Assembly (NCBI RefSeq): GCF_001949145.1
Contig: NW_019091552.1
Span: forward strand, 692,420 to 756,419
Length of the DNA stretch: 64,000 bases
Direction of reading: 5' to 3'
Origin: Acanthaster planci
Lineage: Eukaryota > Echinodermata > Asteroidea > Valvatida > Acanthasteridae
The notes under the pieces are model-generated. The model saw nothing but the letters and a program-made list of their open reading frames with translations, searched no databases and was not told the origin of the DNA. Below, one piece after another: positions 21,420 through 35,200 of this stretch. Numbering within the stretch: the first letter of the stretch is position 1; each line of letters opens with the position of its first letter. A program made the translations under genes and the position numbers.

Positions 21420-21995
21420 TGTTTCAAAGTTGACCCCTTTTGGTATATCTGTGAATAGGAAAATTAACGTGCAAAATATTTGGAATTATTGATCATCTAT
21501 TTCTTTACAAAGCGACTTCGACAAAGACTTTCGTGAATTATACTTGTATATTAATCTACAAAAACTGTACAATTGCCTGACATGTAAATATCAGGCTGAA
21601 AATTAATCTGACCTCTCACTTCAGAAAATCGAAAATACAGAACGACCAGTGCAACTCGGTGTAATCGTACGCTACTGGAAAGTTACAGATTATTCATGAT
21701 AGTCAATCAGTAAAAATTAAAACAGGTGTCCCAAATAAGTGTAGCAGTTTACAAAATGAAAAATCATAAACTTAATAAAATTTAGGAAAAAGAATTCAAG
21801 TTTATGTAACCTCTGCTTCCGACAGGAGCATTTCTTGGGATGTTTTCAGTTCAGAAATTATTTTTATATTACAAAAATTATGGAACACAATATAGGGCAG
21901 CCCCCCGTGAAACCCCTGCATTGGTAGGCCGCGCAGTTTTCCAGGAAGCTCGCTGCGTGACTTTTTATTTTCAACCCCCCATCGACGTGCCCATC
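21420..21995 (+). repeat. Long diverged non-coding repeat D, first copy
   Basis: It shares ordered blocks with 22385-23215: GTTGACCCCTTTTGG with GAATAGGAAAATTAACG, then TTCAGAAAATCGAAAATAC with GTGCAA and TCGTACGC, then GGTTTTCAGTT-like and CAAAAATTAT, and finally GGAAGCTCGCTGCGTGAC. The spacing is shorter than in the second copy. No reading frame is shared between them. Confidence 0.7.
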
Positions 21996-22384
21996 ACGGT
22001 CAGTCGCCCACAACATTTTGATTAATTGAGAGTGAAGACCGTAACATTAGGAACAAATTGGCCCATTGACCGTGAGGAGAGAATTTTAAAAGATGTCAAG
22101 GACTGTAATGATTCTGACATTACCGAAATAGTAGTCATGATGTGTCATTACTTTAACAAGAAATTCAACCCAATAATGTAAGCCCAAAGACCCACGCAAT
22201 AAAAAAAGTTATCAGTCTCTATAAAATGTACCTTTCTTTCTATTTAAGACCATTTTTAACTTCATTATGTGATTTTAAGGGCCTTTTTGGTTGCCTGTTA
22301 GATACTACACTTGTCAAATTTGCGTATGTGCGATGAGTAGGAGATTTTGCCCGTCAAACGCCCCCAAAGTTACAATAGAGCCTG

Positions 22385-23215
22385 GAAGTTGACCCCTGGT
22401 GGCGCGTTTCCTTGGATAGGAAAAATAACGCGGAAAGGTTTTAGAATTTGTAATTTTTTCTCGTATTTTCGTACATTTACTTCTTAAAAAATCCAACTGG
22501 GAAAAAAGAGGCTTTGGAAAATATTTTCTAGTATATCAATTTATAGAAACTGAAAAATCACCTGACCTAAAAGAAAAAAATCCTGCCAAAAATTGACCCA
22601 TGACTTCCGAAAATCTAAAATACTTGAAGAATAGTGCAATGCGGCAGTCTCGTACGCAGATGAACATTGAAATATTTGAAATTTTATGGTAGTCCGTTGG
22701 CAAAAACCGAAATAAAACAGATCAAAATATTTTCCACAGTCTTATAATTTATAAGTAGTAAACTTAAAGCAATATTCTACCTCAGTTACGAAAGATTCTA
22801 CTTTATTTAATCTAACCTTTGCTGACAACAACTGCGTGATGTCAGCTCAACGGAATCTGGAATCCATCGACTGCAGGTAGGTAAATCTTTGCAACGTTGT
22901 ACAATCTCGTTTTCACGTAAGCGAGGCAGTGAAGACAAACGTGCATGAACATGGAGGCCTAGCATCGCCGGAAGAGAAAGGTCGTTAAGAAAATTCCTTT
23001 TTTACTTATCTAAATTTAATTTTCCTAAATATTACTTGAGGAAGACAAAGGTAAAATTCCAACATGAGTGTTTCATGGGGTGGTTTCAGTTAGGAATTAT
23101 TCTTCCAAAAATTATCGAACGTGATAGGACGGCCCAACGTAAAATCCCCATAGGAGGACCGCGCGAGGGTTCCGGAAGCTCGCTGCGCGACCTTTTACCT
23201 TCAGGCTCTCTAGGT
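22385..23215 (+). repeat. Long diverged non-coding repeat D, second copy
   Basis: The same orientation and block order as 21420-21995: GTTGACCCCTGGTGG with GATAGGAAAAATAACG, then TTCCGAAAATCTAAAATAC with GTGCAATGCGG and TCGTACGC, then GGTTTCAGTTAGGAATTATT and GGAAGCTCGCTGCGCGAC. About 250 extra bases lie in its middle third. It could be a tandem duplication or two copies of one transposon. Confidence 0.7.
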
Positions 23216-24131
23216 GTTAGAACCAACGTTACCCAGAATTTGGCTATTTAACTGTCTTTGCTGTGGTAGTCAGTCGTTTTATTCACCACAAGCAGACCAA
23301 TAAACAAAACTGAGCAATATTTCCAAGAAAAAAAATGAAGTCAGCGAATTTAGAGTTCACAGTTCCAACAGAAAACCTCAAATTAATGAAAAGTGCTTCC
23401 TACAATGACATCACAGCAAACAGCACCCTCCATAATTTAAATGCGCCAGGAAATGCAAGGGTAACTTTCAATTTTTGCAAAGGTTCAGTAAAGGATAAAC
23501 CAAAGGGTACTGCATACCGTATAGTTTTCATACACTGGAGAGCGGAACTAGAAAGTTGAACAGAATATGTTTCCATGATAAAAGTGAGTCAAGGACATGA
23601 CATGATTATCCAGTCGGCAGAGGAAGCACTGTGTCCAACGGGGCCTACCAATCATCAGGAAGTCTGCAGAAAAATCGGAGGGCCTACAAAAATACCCATT
23701 GTGCCCTGTGTCATAAAACACACAGCACACTCCATCACTCCATCGATTCCGGCGTTAAGGAGCTCCATTAAAGTACCTTGACCATAGGCCCTCCGAACTG
23801 CTGGTGTCTCAAAGGCCTCGTGCCTAGTACATGTGTGATAACGCCTATAAAGAACACGTAATCAGGCCCTGGTCCTCGGTTACAGTCTTTGTAGGCGGCC
23901 GTTTGGTTTGTCTGGCTCGCTGCCATTTACGATGTCAAAATCTTGAGAGAATCAGCACTTCCAGCGTACAGTCAATAAAAACATGAGCTAGAGATCCTAC
24001 ACTCAGGCGCGAGAGCTGTGCATCCCTTGTCCAAAGTGTCCCAACGTGCGCAAGAAATCGGTCTTCGATTAATAGGCTAAAACAAAACAAACCAACCCCT
24101 GTAAACAGGACAACTCTTGTCATTGTATCTG

Positions 24132-24749
24132 TTAAAAAAAGCCAAAATAAACACGGTCATGCACAAATATACAGGTGTAAAGTAAATATACAAGTGAAAG
24201 GTTTTGGTCTGCTAGGGGAAGATTTTCTTCTGGAGAGTGCACCCGGCAATGTCTACTTTTAATTAAAAAAAGAGTCGTCCAGTTCGGTTGGACCCTACCC
24301 GAAGGAGCATTTGCATGATTGGATTTGTCTCGGTCTATCGACCAAGGCATGCAACTGCCAAGAATCAAAGCCCAGCAACACAGAACTAATGATCGTTTGT
24401 CCAGAACAGCTGAGCTTTGTGAACAAGGCACCAAACAAGGGGCGTCCATAACTTCAATCATCACCTCAAATGGGCGAGAAATGTGTTCGCATACTTCGGG
24501 TGACCTTGGTATGACTTTGGCTTCATTTGAGGGCGTGGGGAAAATAACAAGCAATGCTCCTGATCGAATGTCCCGTTCCGAAAGAACTGGGGAGCTGAAA
24601 TCAACGTGCCATTCTTGTTGGCATGAGGAACTTGTATAATGTGCCTGTGCACTTGCGCAATTATGCATGCTAAATTGTACGGACGGGGCAACATTAATGT
24701 TACAGAGCATGCTCAGACTTTTCAACAAGCGTCTAGTAGCCGCTGGCAA
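24132..24749 (-). other. Long open frame without recognised domain
   Basis: 206 codons without a stop on the minus strand, while the opposite strand is also open for 106 codons across 24319-24639. The first in-frame ATG is inside the frame; the frame opens with TTG. No domain, no splice structure and no signal peptide can be seen. It may be a chance frame, a retrotransposon remnant or a small unknown gene. Confidence 0.2.
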
Positions 24750-27700
24750 TGTGTTTGCGTGGTGCAGGCATATTTTGAAAAATCATGTTGTTTATTTCTG
24801 TTAGTGAGAAATTGTCAAGCTTCAACTTTCAAGAGTAATCCTAGAGGATTTGTATTGGGGAAGTGTTGACGACCACTTGGGAAAAAATGAAAATAATTAA
24901 AGTGCTATTTTTAAGTTTTTCCCAAGCTGATCCTTCTAGTAAGAGAAAAATCAGATAAAATTCTATCTTCATTTTCCTGGTTAAATTGCTGTTATAAGTG
25001 CCATTTAAAACTTAAACTGAAAAAAGAAAGAACTTAGAACAATTAGAATAAAAAGAAATAGGCTTGCCTGAAAACTGTGAAGCGAAAACGATTTAAATAC
25101 ATGCTCTCAGGGTTTAAATACGGGTTTTTAAGTTTTCTGTCCGGAAAATGGATGTGCAAGCATGTGGCTAAAATTTGCTTCGGCGCCCAGGTCTGAGCAG
25201 TCTGGGAATGTGCGCAAGTGTCGCTGGGGATCCACAGCGCCGACATATGTTATTCTACTCCTTGGACACTGCGGATAGAGGTTTGCCATGCTATATGCTC
25301 GGCTGGCCAGCCGCAACGATTAAATGCGCGACAGAGTCAGATACCAGGTGGGCGAAACTAGGTGAGATGAGTCGACTGATCAGAGGCTATCACCGGTAAG
25401 CCCTGGACCAAGGGATATAAATGTACATGTGAATATACCCTGTTAGCACTCCCCCAGCAACAAACCCAGTCCGTTTTGGTCCTTCCTTCAGCTCACAGGT
25501 CCTCCGAGGATGTGTGCCTCCAGCACTGGCGGGAATTTCGTCACACATTAACACACTGGTCCCCCCCTCTCTCCGTCGCTTTCAGTTTGTAAAGTCCTAT
25601 TCAGGGAGAAATTCACGAATACAAATTTGTAGGTATTAATCCCGGCATTGACAGTAACAAAGGTGAGCCATACAGCACGCACATTGTGAAGGCCTGCAGG
25701 GGTACGGTAACTCGACAGAGACTTTCGAAACCCCGTCATGGTTACGCACCGTGAACCACCGGCACGGAACAGAGCTACGCTGCCTCTTGCATCCAGTGCA
25801 TATTACGTCTCTTCCGCCGCAACGCCTGGCTTGTTTTCTTTATGAAAATGACAGTCTGTGGCCGCACGGATCGGCGACTATGATTGATACTTAAGCAAAT
25901 CCGTATATAGAATGCCAAATATACGATATTAGTTCATTTCGGTGTGGTACGGCTGTTGAGACTGTGAGGGAGTACCATGGCTCGACAGGACGGCTATAAA
26001 TATGAGGTAAGCCGGGGACATTTGTCCCTACGTACGATTTGCGAAGTACGTTTGTTATCGTAGTATGGCCTTGCATGGTATATGTCAAGAACACGGGGCT
26101 TGAACTTGTGCCCCTTTATCTTTGCGAAGGGCAGGGGTGCCACCACCGAAACACCAAACTTTAACTTCAGTGAGTCTTTTTGACTGGAAAATGTGTTTAC
26201 ATTGAAGTTACGCTCCTTCTCCATTTCGGCGATGAGAGAGAGAGTTCGGTCGCTTCAAAGGGCATGCCGCGCGGGAAACAGGCAAGCCCGGGTCAGTTTC
26301 TTTTCAGCCTGTCAAGCTAAGCGCGTTTTATTTGGGTATTATTGTAGTGCGTTTGGCTGGACACAATACTAAAATCGTTTCCAAACTTGACAGTTAAATC
26401 GTGTTGCAGAAAGGCATGCATGCATTGCCAGGGCTTAGAAGAGAGGCAGACCAGGGGGGGGGGTCAAAGGAAAACACAGGGCCAATTGCTACCCCATGTT
26501 CTGCAAGGGGTAGTTCATTGGCTGTTTTGAAGGGACCTAGCTTGTTGGACCTTGCTCTACGGTTGGACCACATGGAGAATAAAAATTTCCCATGCTATAA
26601 ACTAAACAAATGTGAAAAGCTCTACTCCTCGGTCCTGTGCCTTGCGCGTCCAGAAGAGCACTTGGTGTTCCTTCGTGTACTTAGGTGGTATAACTTCCCG
26701 CAGTTAGCCACCGTGAAATCTGAAATTGATGAATGTTACTGGACGTGGGAAAGAATTAAATGCTTACCAAATTTTCTGAATGGATTCTTTGTAAATCTCC
26801 CTTTGTTTTCTTTGTATTTGCTTCCCGTTACAATGTGCGTTGTACTGTCTTAAGCTCTCTGCACGGTTTGTGGCGGCAGTTGGGTTCAGATCCCAAAGTT
26901 GGGAGAGCTCTCCCAACTCTTAAGAGAAAATCCGTCTGCTGTTTGAAGTGTTTAGGTAATTATGTCGCCTTCCATGCAGTCCTCCGCGACCTGCTAAACA
27001 AATTTAGTCTGTAGAGGTATCTTTTTACGCCGCCAGGGATGCGTGGACGATTTATTTTAATTAAGCACGCTGCTTTATCGCTCCAAGTCAAGGGCGTTCC
27101 ATCTCTGTCACTGGGACATTCCGGAAAAGCTATAGCTGTCTTATTAATACCGAGCGTTATTGCGTGCATCAGTCTAAACACTCGGGAATGGGGAAGGTTC
27201 GTATCTGGGCCTCTGACACGTATAAAGGAACTACCTCGAGGGGGCGGGGGAGGTCGGGGACCTTAACAAAGATGATGTGGTGAGTTATTTTTCCAGAGAG
27301 CCCGGACTCATATTGCCCACATCATCGGGCCGTAAGCCGCAGGGAACTGCCGTTTAATTTCCCTCTAAACTGTTGGACAGCAGTCAGGTTTGGCGATCGA
27401 ACAGGCTAAGAAAATACGACTAGACGATGGCCAAGAGGGACTTCTCTTCCGACCACAATGTCTGCGTAGCTCGTTCGCGCACATTCCGGACGACCCATCG
27501 GTTCGTTCCAATCACAGCTCGGTGAAATCACTGTAAAATACCTTGTGAGAAATCCTTTCTCATATATACAGAAATAAAGACAGAAGTATAGATGATATGA
27601 TTCAGTTCGTGGTTTCAGAAATTTGGCTTAAAGCTGTAATTATCAGATTCTGAAAGCTTGAAGGAGACATGGTCAGCAGTCTAAGAATTTCGTTATTGCG

Positions 27701-28119
27701 CTAGATGAGCTTATATCTGATCTGTGAAACATTCTGGCCCTCAGATTTCTTACCAAGCATGACATGGTGTGTTTACATAGTGGTAGAACCCAGGCTCTTT
27801 TTCCGTCGTAAAATTACATTTACATTTTGCTTATCCCTTTCTCTCTGAAACGTAGAGCGTATATTTTCTTCTCGCTAGGCGATCATGCATCTAGCTTCGA
27901 CAGGCATACATGACGTAACGCTCAAAGTCTTTCTGATACTTCAGCAGTTTCTTCTACCTTCTGCCATAAGTCTGGTTTCTTTTTTTGTCTTTCTTCTGCT
28001 AAGCTTGGGCCTCCGTGGGTGCTCCATCATTATGTTTCAGGCAAGCAACATGCAAGTTGTTTTGTTCAACGCTGCCCTTTGGGGCGAATCGAATGGATGG
28101 ACGAAGCCATCGGTATATG

Positions 28120-28147
28120 GGTGTGTGTGTGTGTGTCTCTCTCTCTC
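28120..28147 (+). repeat. (GT)n(CT)n compound microsatellite
   Basis: A run of seven to eight GT units passes directly into CT units. A plain simple repeat. Confidence 0.85.
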
Positions 28148-29169
28148 GAGGAGACAGAAAGTCTGTTCAAAAGATAGAAAAGGGATTTCAACCCGTAACT
28201 GCCTGCTCGCAGCCTAGAAACCCCAAACGCGTCCCTTGAACGAGTTTAAAAGTGTTGTGCAGCCAGCGTCGTGTCTAGCTTTTGGTGGAGGGGGGTGGAT
28301 AACTTCAAAAGCGAATTCGGCTTCGGCATTATTCAGCATGATGTTGGGGGGAGAAAAATGTCAAAAGCCTTACTCAATAATCCGTCAGGGGAGGCAGGTT
28401 GCCCCCCTTGGATTCGCCACTGAGTGCAGCTCTGAAACGACCTTCATGCTATGCTCATCCAGTTCTGTAGGCAATAATATTGTCCTGGTCTTCATTATTA
28501 ATGCTGTTAATCTGCAATCACATGTATTATAAAGAGTCGGAGCAGCCGTGATCCTCTATGTGTGCAACTGATATTAATATTGGAGGATTGAGGATAAGTA
28601 AAATATAAATTCACCAGTTGGGTAATTATCATAATACTTTCCTGGTTACAAATCAGTCTAAATGTATACATTCAGATGCATTTCATAATCACGTGCACTG
28701 AAACTAAAATTTATGGGACCCCATTGGCAGCCCAGTCTGGAGCAACCCTGGAATATCATGGCAGTCGCCCACTTCCTGCCGCAGTTGTGTCCATTGCTCA
28801 ACGCAAATGGAAATGGAGCGATTTCTGTTTGTTCCTGCGCGAACAATAACATTGCTCTGTTGCCACGTGGAGGAAGTCACACTGCATGACTACTCCTTGT
28901 AAACAATAATGGGCAATCCGTTTTTGCTTTCAGTCCACTAATTCAAGGATGAGGTTGTCTTTTTTTAACATCCTTTTGTTCCAAGTTCTTGACTCTTCAC
29001 AATGAAGGGACATTTTGTCCCCTCATCGGATGGCCTTAAGATTTGTGCACCGTGTATTTAAAGACGCGCGCGTTAGTTTTAGTTAATTCGTAAACAACTG
29101 TGATTGTCAACATACCCCATTTTATATAGACTAATTTGATTAGACGCAATAACTGCACCGCACTCACAC

Positions 29170-29275
29170 GCACATTCCTCAGCTTGACGCTCGCGTGCAT
29201 TTGGCAAATCACAACATCCTATCGGTTGAAGAGGCATGTAACCGCAGTAATGGCTCCCCATTCTGGTTGTCGAAT
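29170..29275 (+). repeat. MITE-like element family B, copy 2 (truncated)
   Basis: GCACATTCCTCAGCTTGACGC, then GGTTGAAGAGGCAT and CGCAGTAATGGCTCC align in order with the copy at 15661-15856. The left inverted end is missing or too diverged to see. Confidence 0.6.
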
Positions 29276-29582
29276 TACACTATAGAATTCTTTATTACCG
29301 ATGATTCGGAAAGGTTTCCAAGTTTATTTGCGTATCATATTCAGGTAATGATATCGTGACATCAGTCTACTGTAAGATCAAGCCTTTACTAATAACAATC
29401 ATAGCATCACATGATTTACAAGGCGCACTGTAACTAACATCTGCCATTCAAAGGTGCCGATATATCTGCTGTTTGAGGCTCTTCAAGGCAGTGTCATCCG
29501 TGAATTTAATACAAATAATAATTACTAGTCGAAAAATAGTACACATATATTCTTCCAAAGTAGCAAATCATTATATGTGCCG

Positions 29583-29770
29583 TCGTTGTGTTGTCGTAGC
29601 TATTGTGAACAAACACGACACCTCGCGTCGTGCGTGGCGTCGTCTCGTCGCCCGTTGCGTCGTGCTGTCTTATTGTTCTTTCCATCTTGCAATTAGTGCC
29701 CCAACGTCGGTATACGATCCAAGGGAGCCGTCGTGCCGTCGCGTCGCGTCGTATAAATGCGTCGCCTATG
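29583..29770 (+). repeat. CGTCG-rich degenerate tandem tract
   Basis: CGTCG and GCGTCG recur more than ten times (for example CGTCTCGTCGCCCGTTGCGTCG and CCGTCGCGTCGCGTCGTAT) in otherwise AT-rich surroundings. It may be a satellite-like part of a transposon. No gene. Confidence 0.6.
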
Positions 29771-29775
29771 GAATA

Positions 29776-31929
29776 GGCGAGGAGGTGTGGCATTAATAGT
29801 ACACCATAAATCATGGACATGCTAAATATTATTTACCCTATGCTAAGAGCAAGACACTGTTTTTTTAAGGTCCACGTACACTGAACGACGCATAGTCTCT
29901 TGTGCCTGTCATATAAAGACAAAGCAGTATTACCAAACTTCGCCTAGAGGCTCGTTGCAAGCATGGGCCTACTCACTCTTTATGGGTACAAACTTTACTA
30001 ATTGGATCTTCTGTGACAAAATTCAAGTGACAAAGTGACAAGTGGCAAAGTTTAACAAGTTAAACTTTGTCTCTGTATCAATATGTCACTTGCAGTACAT
30101 TAAAAAGTAAAGACTTTTCGGCTACGTCCGTGTCATAACCGTGCAACTGGCGACAAAGTGTTACGTTGTTCACATGCCTATAAAGCTAGGTTCACACGTT
30201 CCGAATTATTTTACCACAAACATCTCGATCCACTGAGATTAAACATTCTTGATAACATCGGGGGAAAATGGCCCCGATTCTCGGTTCCTGAGATTAATTC
30301 AAGAACGAAGCAGTAGTAATCAAGAGCTGGGTAGAAATTCGAAACCGAATGATAGCGATATAGAGGAGAATACTAACGAATCTAAGCGATTTTGTCAAGA
30401 ACAATACACGAATAACTCCAGAATCATCAAGACTGGCTCGGAATTACCCCTGAATTCGTCAAAAAATTTACAACAACGACCGACAAAGCCGATTGTATGA
30501 TTTGACGATTCCCGAAACGTCCCAAACTATGTAAGTCGAGCTCATTCAGTTTTTGATACTTGGTTTAACAATTCAGCATGTATCTGGATTGCAAACACCA
30601 CAACTTATTGTACGACACTAATAGAATGCTGTATAAGATTATCCAGAATTAGGTCCGAATACAATCGAAATAAAAACTAAGAACTGATAAACGGTTCCCG
30701 AATCAACTTCCGGATTTTCAACGATTTTCTTCCACCGAACTACCAAACTCATCCTGAGGCAGCCAAGGAACATTCCCCAATCTACTCAAGAATTGCTATT
30801 CGTGGTGAATCGGCTTAAAAATGGCAATAGGAATGTGTGAACCTTTTACATGTTCAAGTGAACAGCAGAATACGCTTCAAAATACAACAAAAATCAATGA
30901 AGCATTTTGTGGCATCCAATTTCAGATTATGCTGGGCCATTATGTTGCACTTAGAAAGGTCTCCAAACTGCTGCCGGTCGTCAGACCGGGTTAACATCCA
31001 GGTTAATTGGAAACTACCCCGAAAACGGGAAAATATATACGCATTTGCGAGTATTTTTCCCACCTTTGAGAACGACCTCTCTTAAAACATGGCATGTGTT
31101 GCAAATGTCGGGCCAACCAAAACATGACGTACACATTCTTCCATATTACATTAGCCTACTTCTTCTAATTTACTGTCACCATAGCGACGATTTCCAGTCA
31201 TGAATTCCACCGTTGTCTAAGAAAGGTTCTCAAGAATCCATGTCTATAGAGTCAGCCGCCAAAGCCTGTTCAATATAGTGACCGCCGACCGGGCAAGGTC
31301 ATTACACTATTGCAGTTCCCGGCCACGAGGGCCGTGGCGCCAATGGAGGTGTCAACGCGGCACAAATGTATGGGGTTGTTTTTGTACAGCCAAAGCTTCC
31401 GAAATCGTTCCGTTTTAGAGAAGAACAACCCTATACTAGTTTAAATTTGCAGCCTCTTTTCCGCTGCAACCAAAGAGAGGATGTGTCTTCAAAATTTCGG
31501 GCTGTTATGGAGTCCAGTTGAGCCAACAAAAATTATGTCACGAGGAAAAGTCACAAGAAGGCCTCAAACGATGTAATTTGAAATTAGTTTTAAGAAAGCC
31601 ACACAAAGTTGTAATCAACAGGGTCTGTATGAGGCCCCACTTTTGCCAGTGTGACACGCTGCCATGACCAGGCACAATCTCGAACGAATCGCTCAATAAG
31701 GAAAAAAACACGTCTAGGCACAGGCCTATGCAAAGCAACTGAATATAAAAAAAAGGTGGACTTGGGGAAAAGTTACGGTGGCTGAACATGATCCCAATAA
31801 AACACTGCTTATTGCGGTTCCTCATGAAGGCCGCAGCGCATGTGTAGTGAGCTCTTTCGATTGTAATGATGCTTTGTCGCATCTTCCTTTTCATTTGTCA
31901 CTGTTTGTCAGGAAGTACGACCACCTTCT
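29776..31929. other. Intergenic region without a supported gene
   Basis: No coding exon could be supported. It includes a perfect 11-bp-arm hairpin at 30046-30069 (CAAAGTTTAAC and its complement with a two-base loop), and an AT-rich stretch with many GAATTC-like motifs at about 30190-30800. Confidence 0.45.
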
Positions 31930-32220
31930 CTGAGTTCATTTGCCTTGCGAAAGCGGGTCAGGTCTGGAGTACCATAATGACTCTCGATTATGAGGTCAGG
32001 GGTTCGAATCTCGCGATGAGCATGAGTTGTGACCTTGGGCAACCACTTTACATCACTTGCCTCTCTGAACCCTTGAGGAAACATATGGGTGTGGCTAGGA
32101 GGGCAAAGAATGCTATTGTGGCTAACAAATGGGCGCCCCAAACAGCAGCCTCAGGCTATATTTTCCCCAGTGAGCCGAGATGGCTTCAGGAAGTGTTTTA
32201 GGCACGTTTTTAGGATAATA
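31930..32220 (+). repeat. tRNA-derived SINE
   Basis: B-box GGGGTTCGAATCTCGCG followed by TTGTGACCTTGGGCAACCAC and TTTACATCACTTGCCTCTCT, the standard body of many invertebrate tRNA SINEs. An A-box-like GGTCTGGAGTACC lies about 50 bases upstream. Nothing indicates a functional tRNA. Confidence 0.7.
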
Positions 32221-35200
32221 ATGATGCCCAATGCCTTGAGTACAAGAACTGGTGGATATAGGCTTGTTAGTAACATCTTTACGTTTTCATTATTATAGAT
32301 GTCTTTCTGGTTTATATTCCGACAGGCAACGTTTACCATTAGAATTCGAAATTGCTCCCAGCCTGTAAAACAAGGTCACTTTGTTCAACTTTGTTCCAGT
32401 TGAGTTTCGCGGTGACTCTTGTTTTGTCACGGTCGAACATAATGCGCATTAGTGATATGCAGATTCTAGTCAAGCTTTGATAGATGTGTTCCTGGGCAAG
32501 ATATTTGACCAAGATGAGAAGAAAGACTTCACCGTCCAGGCACAGAAAACTACTTTAAGCAGACACTGCACGCGTGGTTTTTCTTTTCTATGAGGTAAAC
32601 CTGGTCATATCTTTGTCTACTGAGCTGAACTTAGTACCACGCTTGTTTGCAGGTTTAATTTATTTATGTTAATGTTGAGCACTCCTTCGGGCGAATTTTC
32701 GGAGAACAATGCGCACTCAAGGATATTTTACCCCCGGGACAAAGTGCGTAAACTCAGTTTCCTTCCATAAGATGCAGTCTGCCAATCCAAGTGGACAAGT
32801 CTCGGCAGTTCCTGAGTTGTTGTTAATTTTATGTTGTGAGGGAATACTTTTGAAGAGGATATAAGAGTCACTACGTGTTGATCGCACCCAGCACAAAACC
32901 CTTGGATTCCGGTTTTGACAACCCAAACTGGGACACGTTTCCTCTCCAGAAAACCACGGACCTTGAAAGTTGTCACCCGGGACCACGTAGTTCCCCACCT
33001 AATATCAGCATACTTTTTTTTATTAATGGAAAGCTGTGTTCCAGAGAAGTCAACTTTATTTCAAACAGTGGAACGTAGATTTAATGACGCTGATTTTGAA
33101 AATACAGACGTGTTCTGCACAAACGGCGAAAGTTTGATTTGAAAGCATTTAACAACATAGACTGCATTGACGATATTGTCTGACCACATCAAAAACGTTT
33201 TAATTAAACATGGATTCTTTGTGTGGCTGTGGGGAAAAATGTTTACTCTGTACCGTATTCACTTTTAAATTCAAGGTTTGAAATGCCATCCTCGGTTGGT
33301 TTTAAGGTCTTCCCATCTTTATGCTAATGAACATTCTTGGTTTTCTAAAACTATAAACAATCGTCTGGGATAGGAGCCTTGTTTGTGCAGTGAGAGATTT
33401 AGAAAATTGCCAAGCTTTTCGAATAACCGATTCTCAGTCAGTTTTTTTCCTTGCTTACATAGCCATTGAAGCATTTCTTTTTTTATACAACTCTAAGGTT
33501 AGGGACACCTGAGCTAACTGGATTTCATGGATAACGACAGATTTCTAGCCAGTTTCATACGTTAATATTAAAAAAAATGCCCCCCTTTTCACAAAATTTA
33601 GAAGTCTGGATATTTTGCATAAGATTTGTTTTATACCGTGGCCCCGTAAAACCCGTTCTGAAAAAAATTCAGGCTGTTGTGATGGTTCGCGCTGGGTTGT
33701 GATACAACTTCTTGTCAATTTTATTCAGGAGTTAGTGGTGTATGGGGTCATTTTGCAAGGGGGCACTCAGGGACCCTCATTGTCGGGAGGGGAGCACAAT
33801 GATGGTTCGATCACAGTTAAAACACCGACCGAAACGAGCATCACCACAGTTATTTTTCCTTCTTTAGTCTCTGATGGGGGGTGCCCTCCATGCCCTCTTT
33901 AGTTACACCGCTGTCAAGAGTTGCATGAATTTCTCACTGATAAAAAGATGGGCTGTAGTGATAGCAAGCACAAGGATGAGCATTTGCTCCGAGTATTGAC
34001 TTCAACTGTCTGACTACTGGGTTGCACTGAAGTTGTAGCTAGAAGCAGGTAAGTTGGTGTGACGAAACTAGTGCGTTCGTGTCACTGCAAAGCACAAAGA
34101 CGTTTGTGGAACGTGATTGTTTGACCAAAAACTACCGCGAATGTTTTGTGCACCTGTATTGCATTCGTTTTGCATGCCCAGGGTACAAATAGCAAAACAA
34201 GTATAGCTTTATCCTCGAGTGACCCTTGTGACCTAGTTATACAAAAGTAACTGCAGCTGTACCCGGGACTTGGGGGCCCCGTAGGACACATGGCATATTA
34301 CATAGTGTCTTCTACTCTATGTGTAGGCCTATGTTTTGAGAGCGCTATTGCTTTTCGTGTTGGTTGGTTGGGAGAAAATCGGTGATGGACGTAGGATCAT
34401 GACTAAGCAGTAGCTGGTTTATCACGCGCACAATTAGTGTGTAAAAGGCATTAGCGCGTGAACCAGTGCGTGAACCAACACGCGCGCGTACTCCATTCGT
34501 TTGCACTGCACTTTCTGGTTCACAGTGACGTCACACTTCGGTACTCTATGGGTGCATGCCACCAAATGGTTGTATTTCTAAGCACAAGTTCATTAATATT
34601 TTGTGATCCCACGGGGTTTTTACAATAAGACATGTCACAATCAGGAGGGATCATAGAAATATTTCTATTAAATCCCGAAGTTGGGACTGACAGTTTCCAG
34701 TTCGGGGTGTTTCTTTCTCAAAAGCCCCAAATAGCGGGCCTATTTTGGATAGAGACGGGCGGCTGCATTCAGAACTGAGCACATCTTTTGGCCATAATCT
34801 TGAATTTCCAGTGAAAGACCGTGAGGCTAACCTCTTCCCGAGAGTCAACAGGCGGCGCTATGTTGGTCTGATTTTGCACTGTTTTCTGTATGGGCGCGTA
34901 TTTTGCAACCCTATTGGTCGGAGAGAAATTGTAGCACGCGCGTACCGCCTGCGTGCGAACAGGATGGGCCCGGAGACTGGCTTCTAATGAGCCCGTTCTG
35001 CATTCCAACAGCGCATGCCCGTTACGGAGCTGTCCGTTTTGTAAGTGTAACGTCACTTCAGTTTAAACCATGTCTACTGCGCATGGCGTTACATAATATC
35101 ATGGAACCGGAAGTTAACGCACAACTTTAGTGTTCGTCCAATGGGAGCTTGCAATTAGTGGTGTGTCTGCGTGTATGACGAAACTACCGAACTGGCTCAT

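Larger units (their letters stand above)
23216..29169. other. Intergenic region without a supported gene
   Basis: Read on both strands; no recognisable protein domains or paired splice sites. It contains the open frame at 24132-24749, a (GT)n(CT)n microsatellite at about 28120-28147, and an interspersed-repeat-like GGAGGGGGGTGGAT segment near 28290. Confidence 0.5.

Noticed and set aside
26401-26853. 150-codon plus-strand open frame
   Set aside because: Starts with GTG, contains low-complexity G runs and shows no domain or splice context.
31980-32030. Possible tRNA gene because of GGGGTTCGAATCTCG
   Set aside because: The flanks follow a known SINE body (TTGTGACCTTGGGCAA) and there is no acceptor stem.
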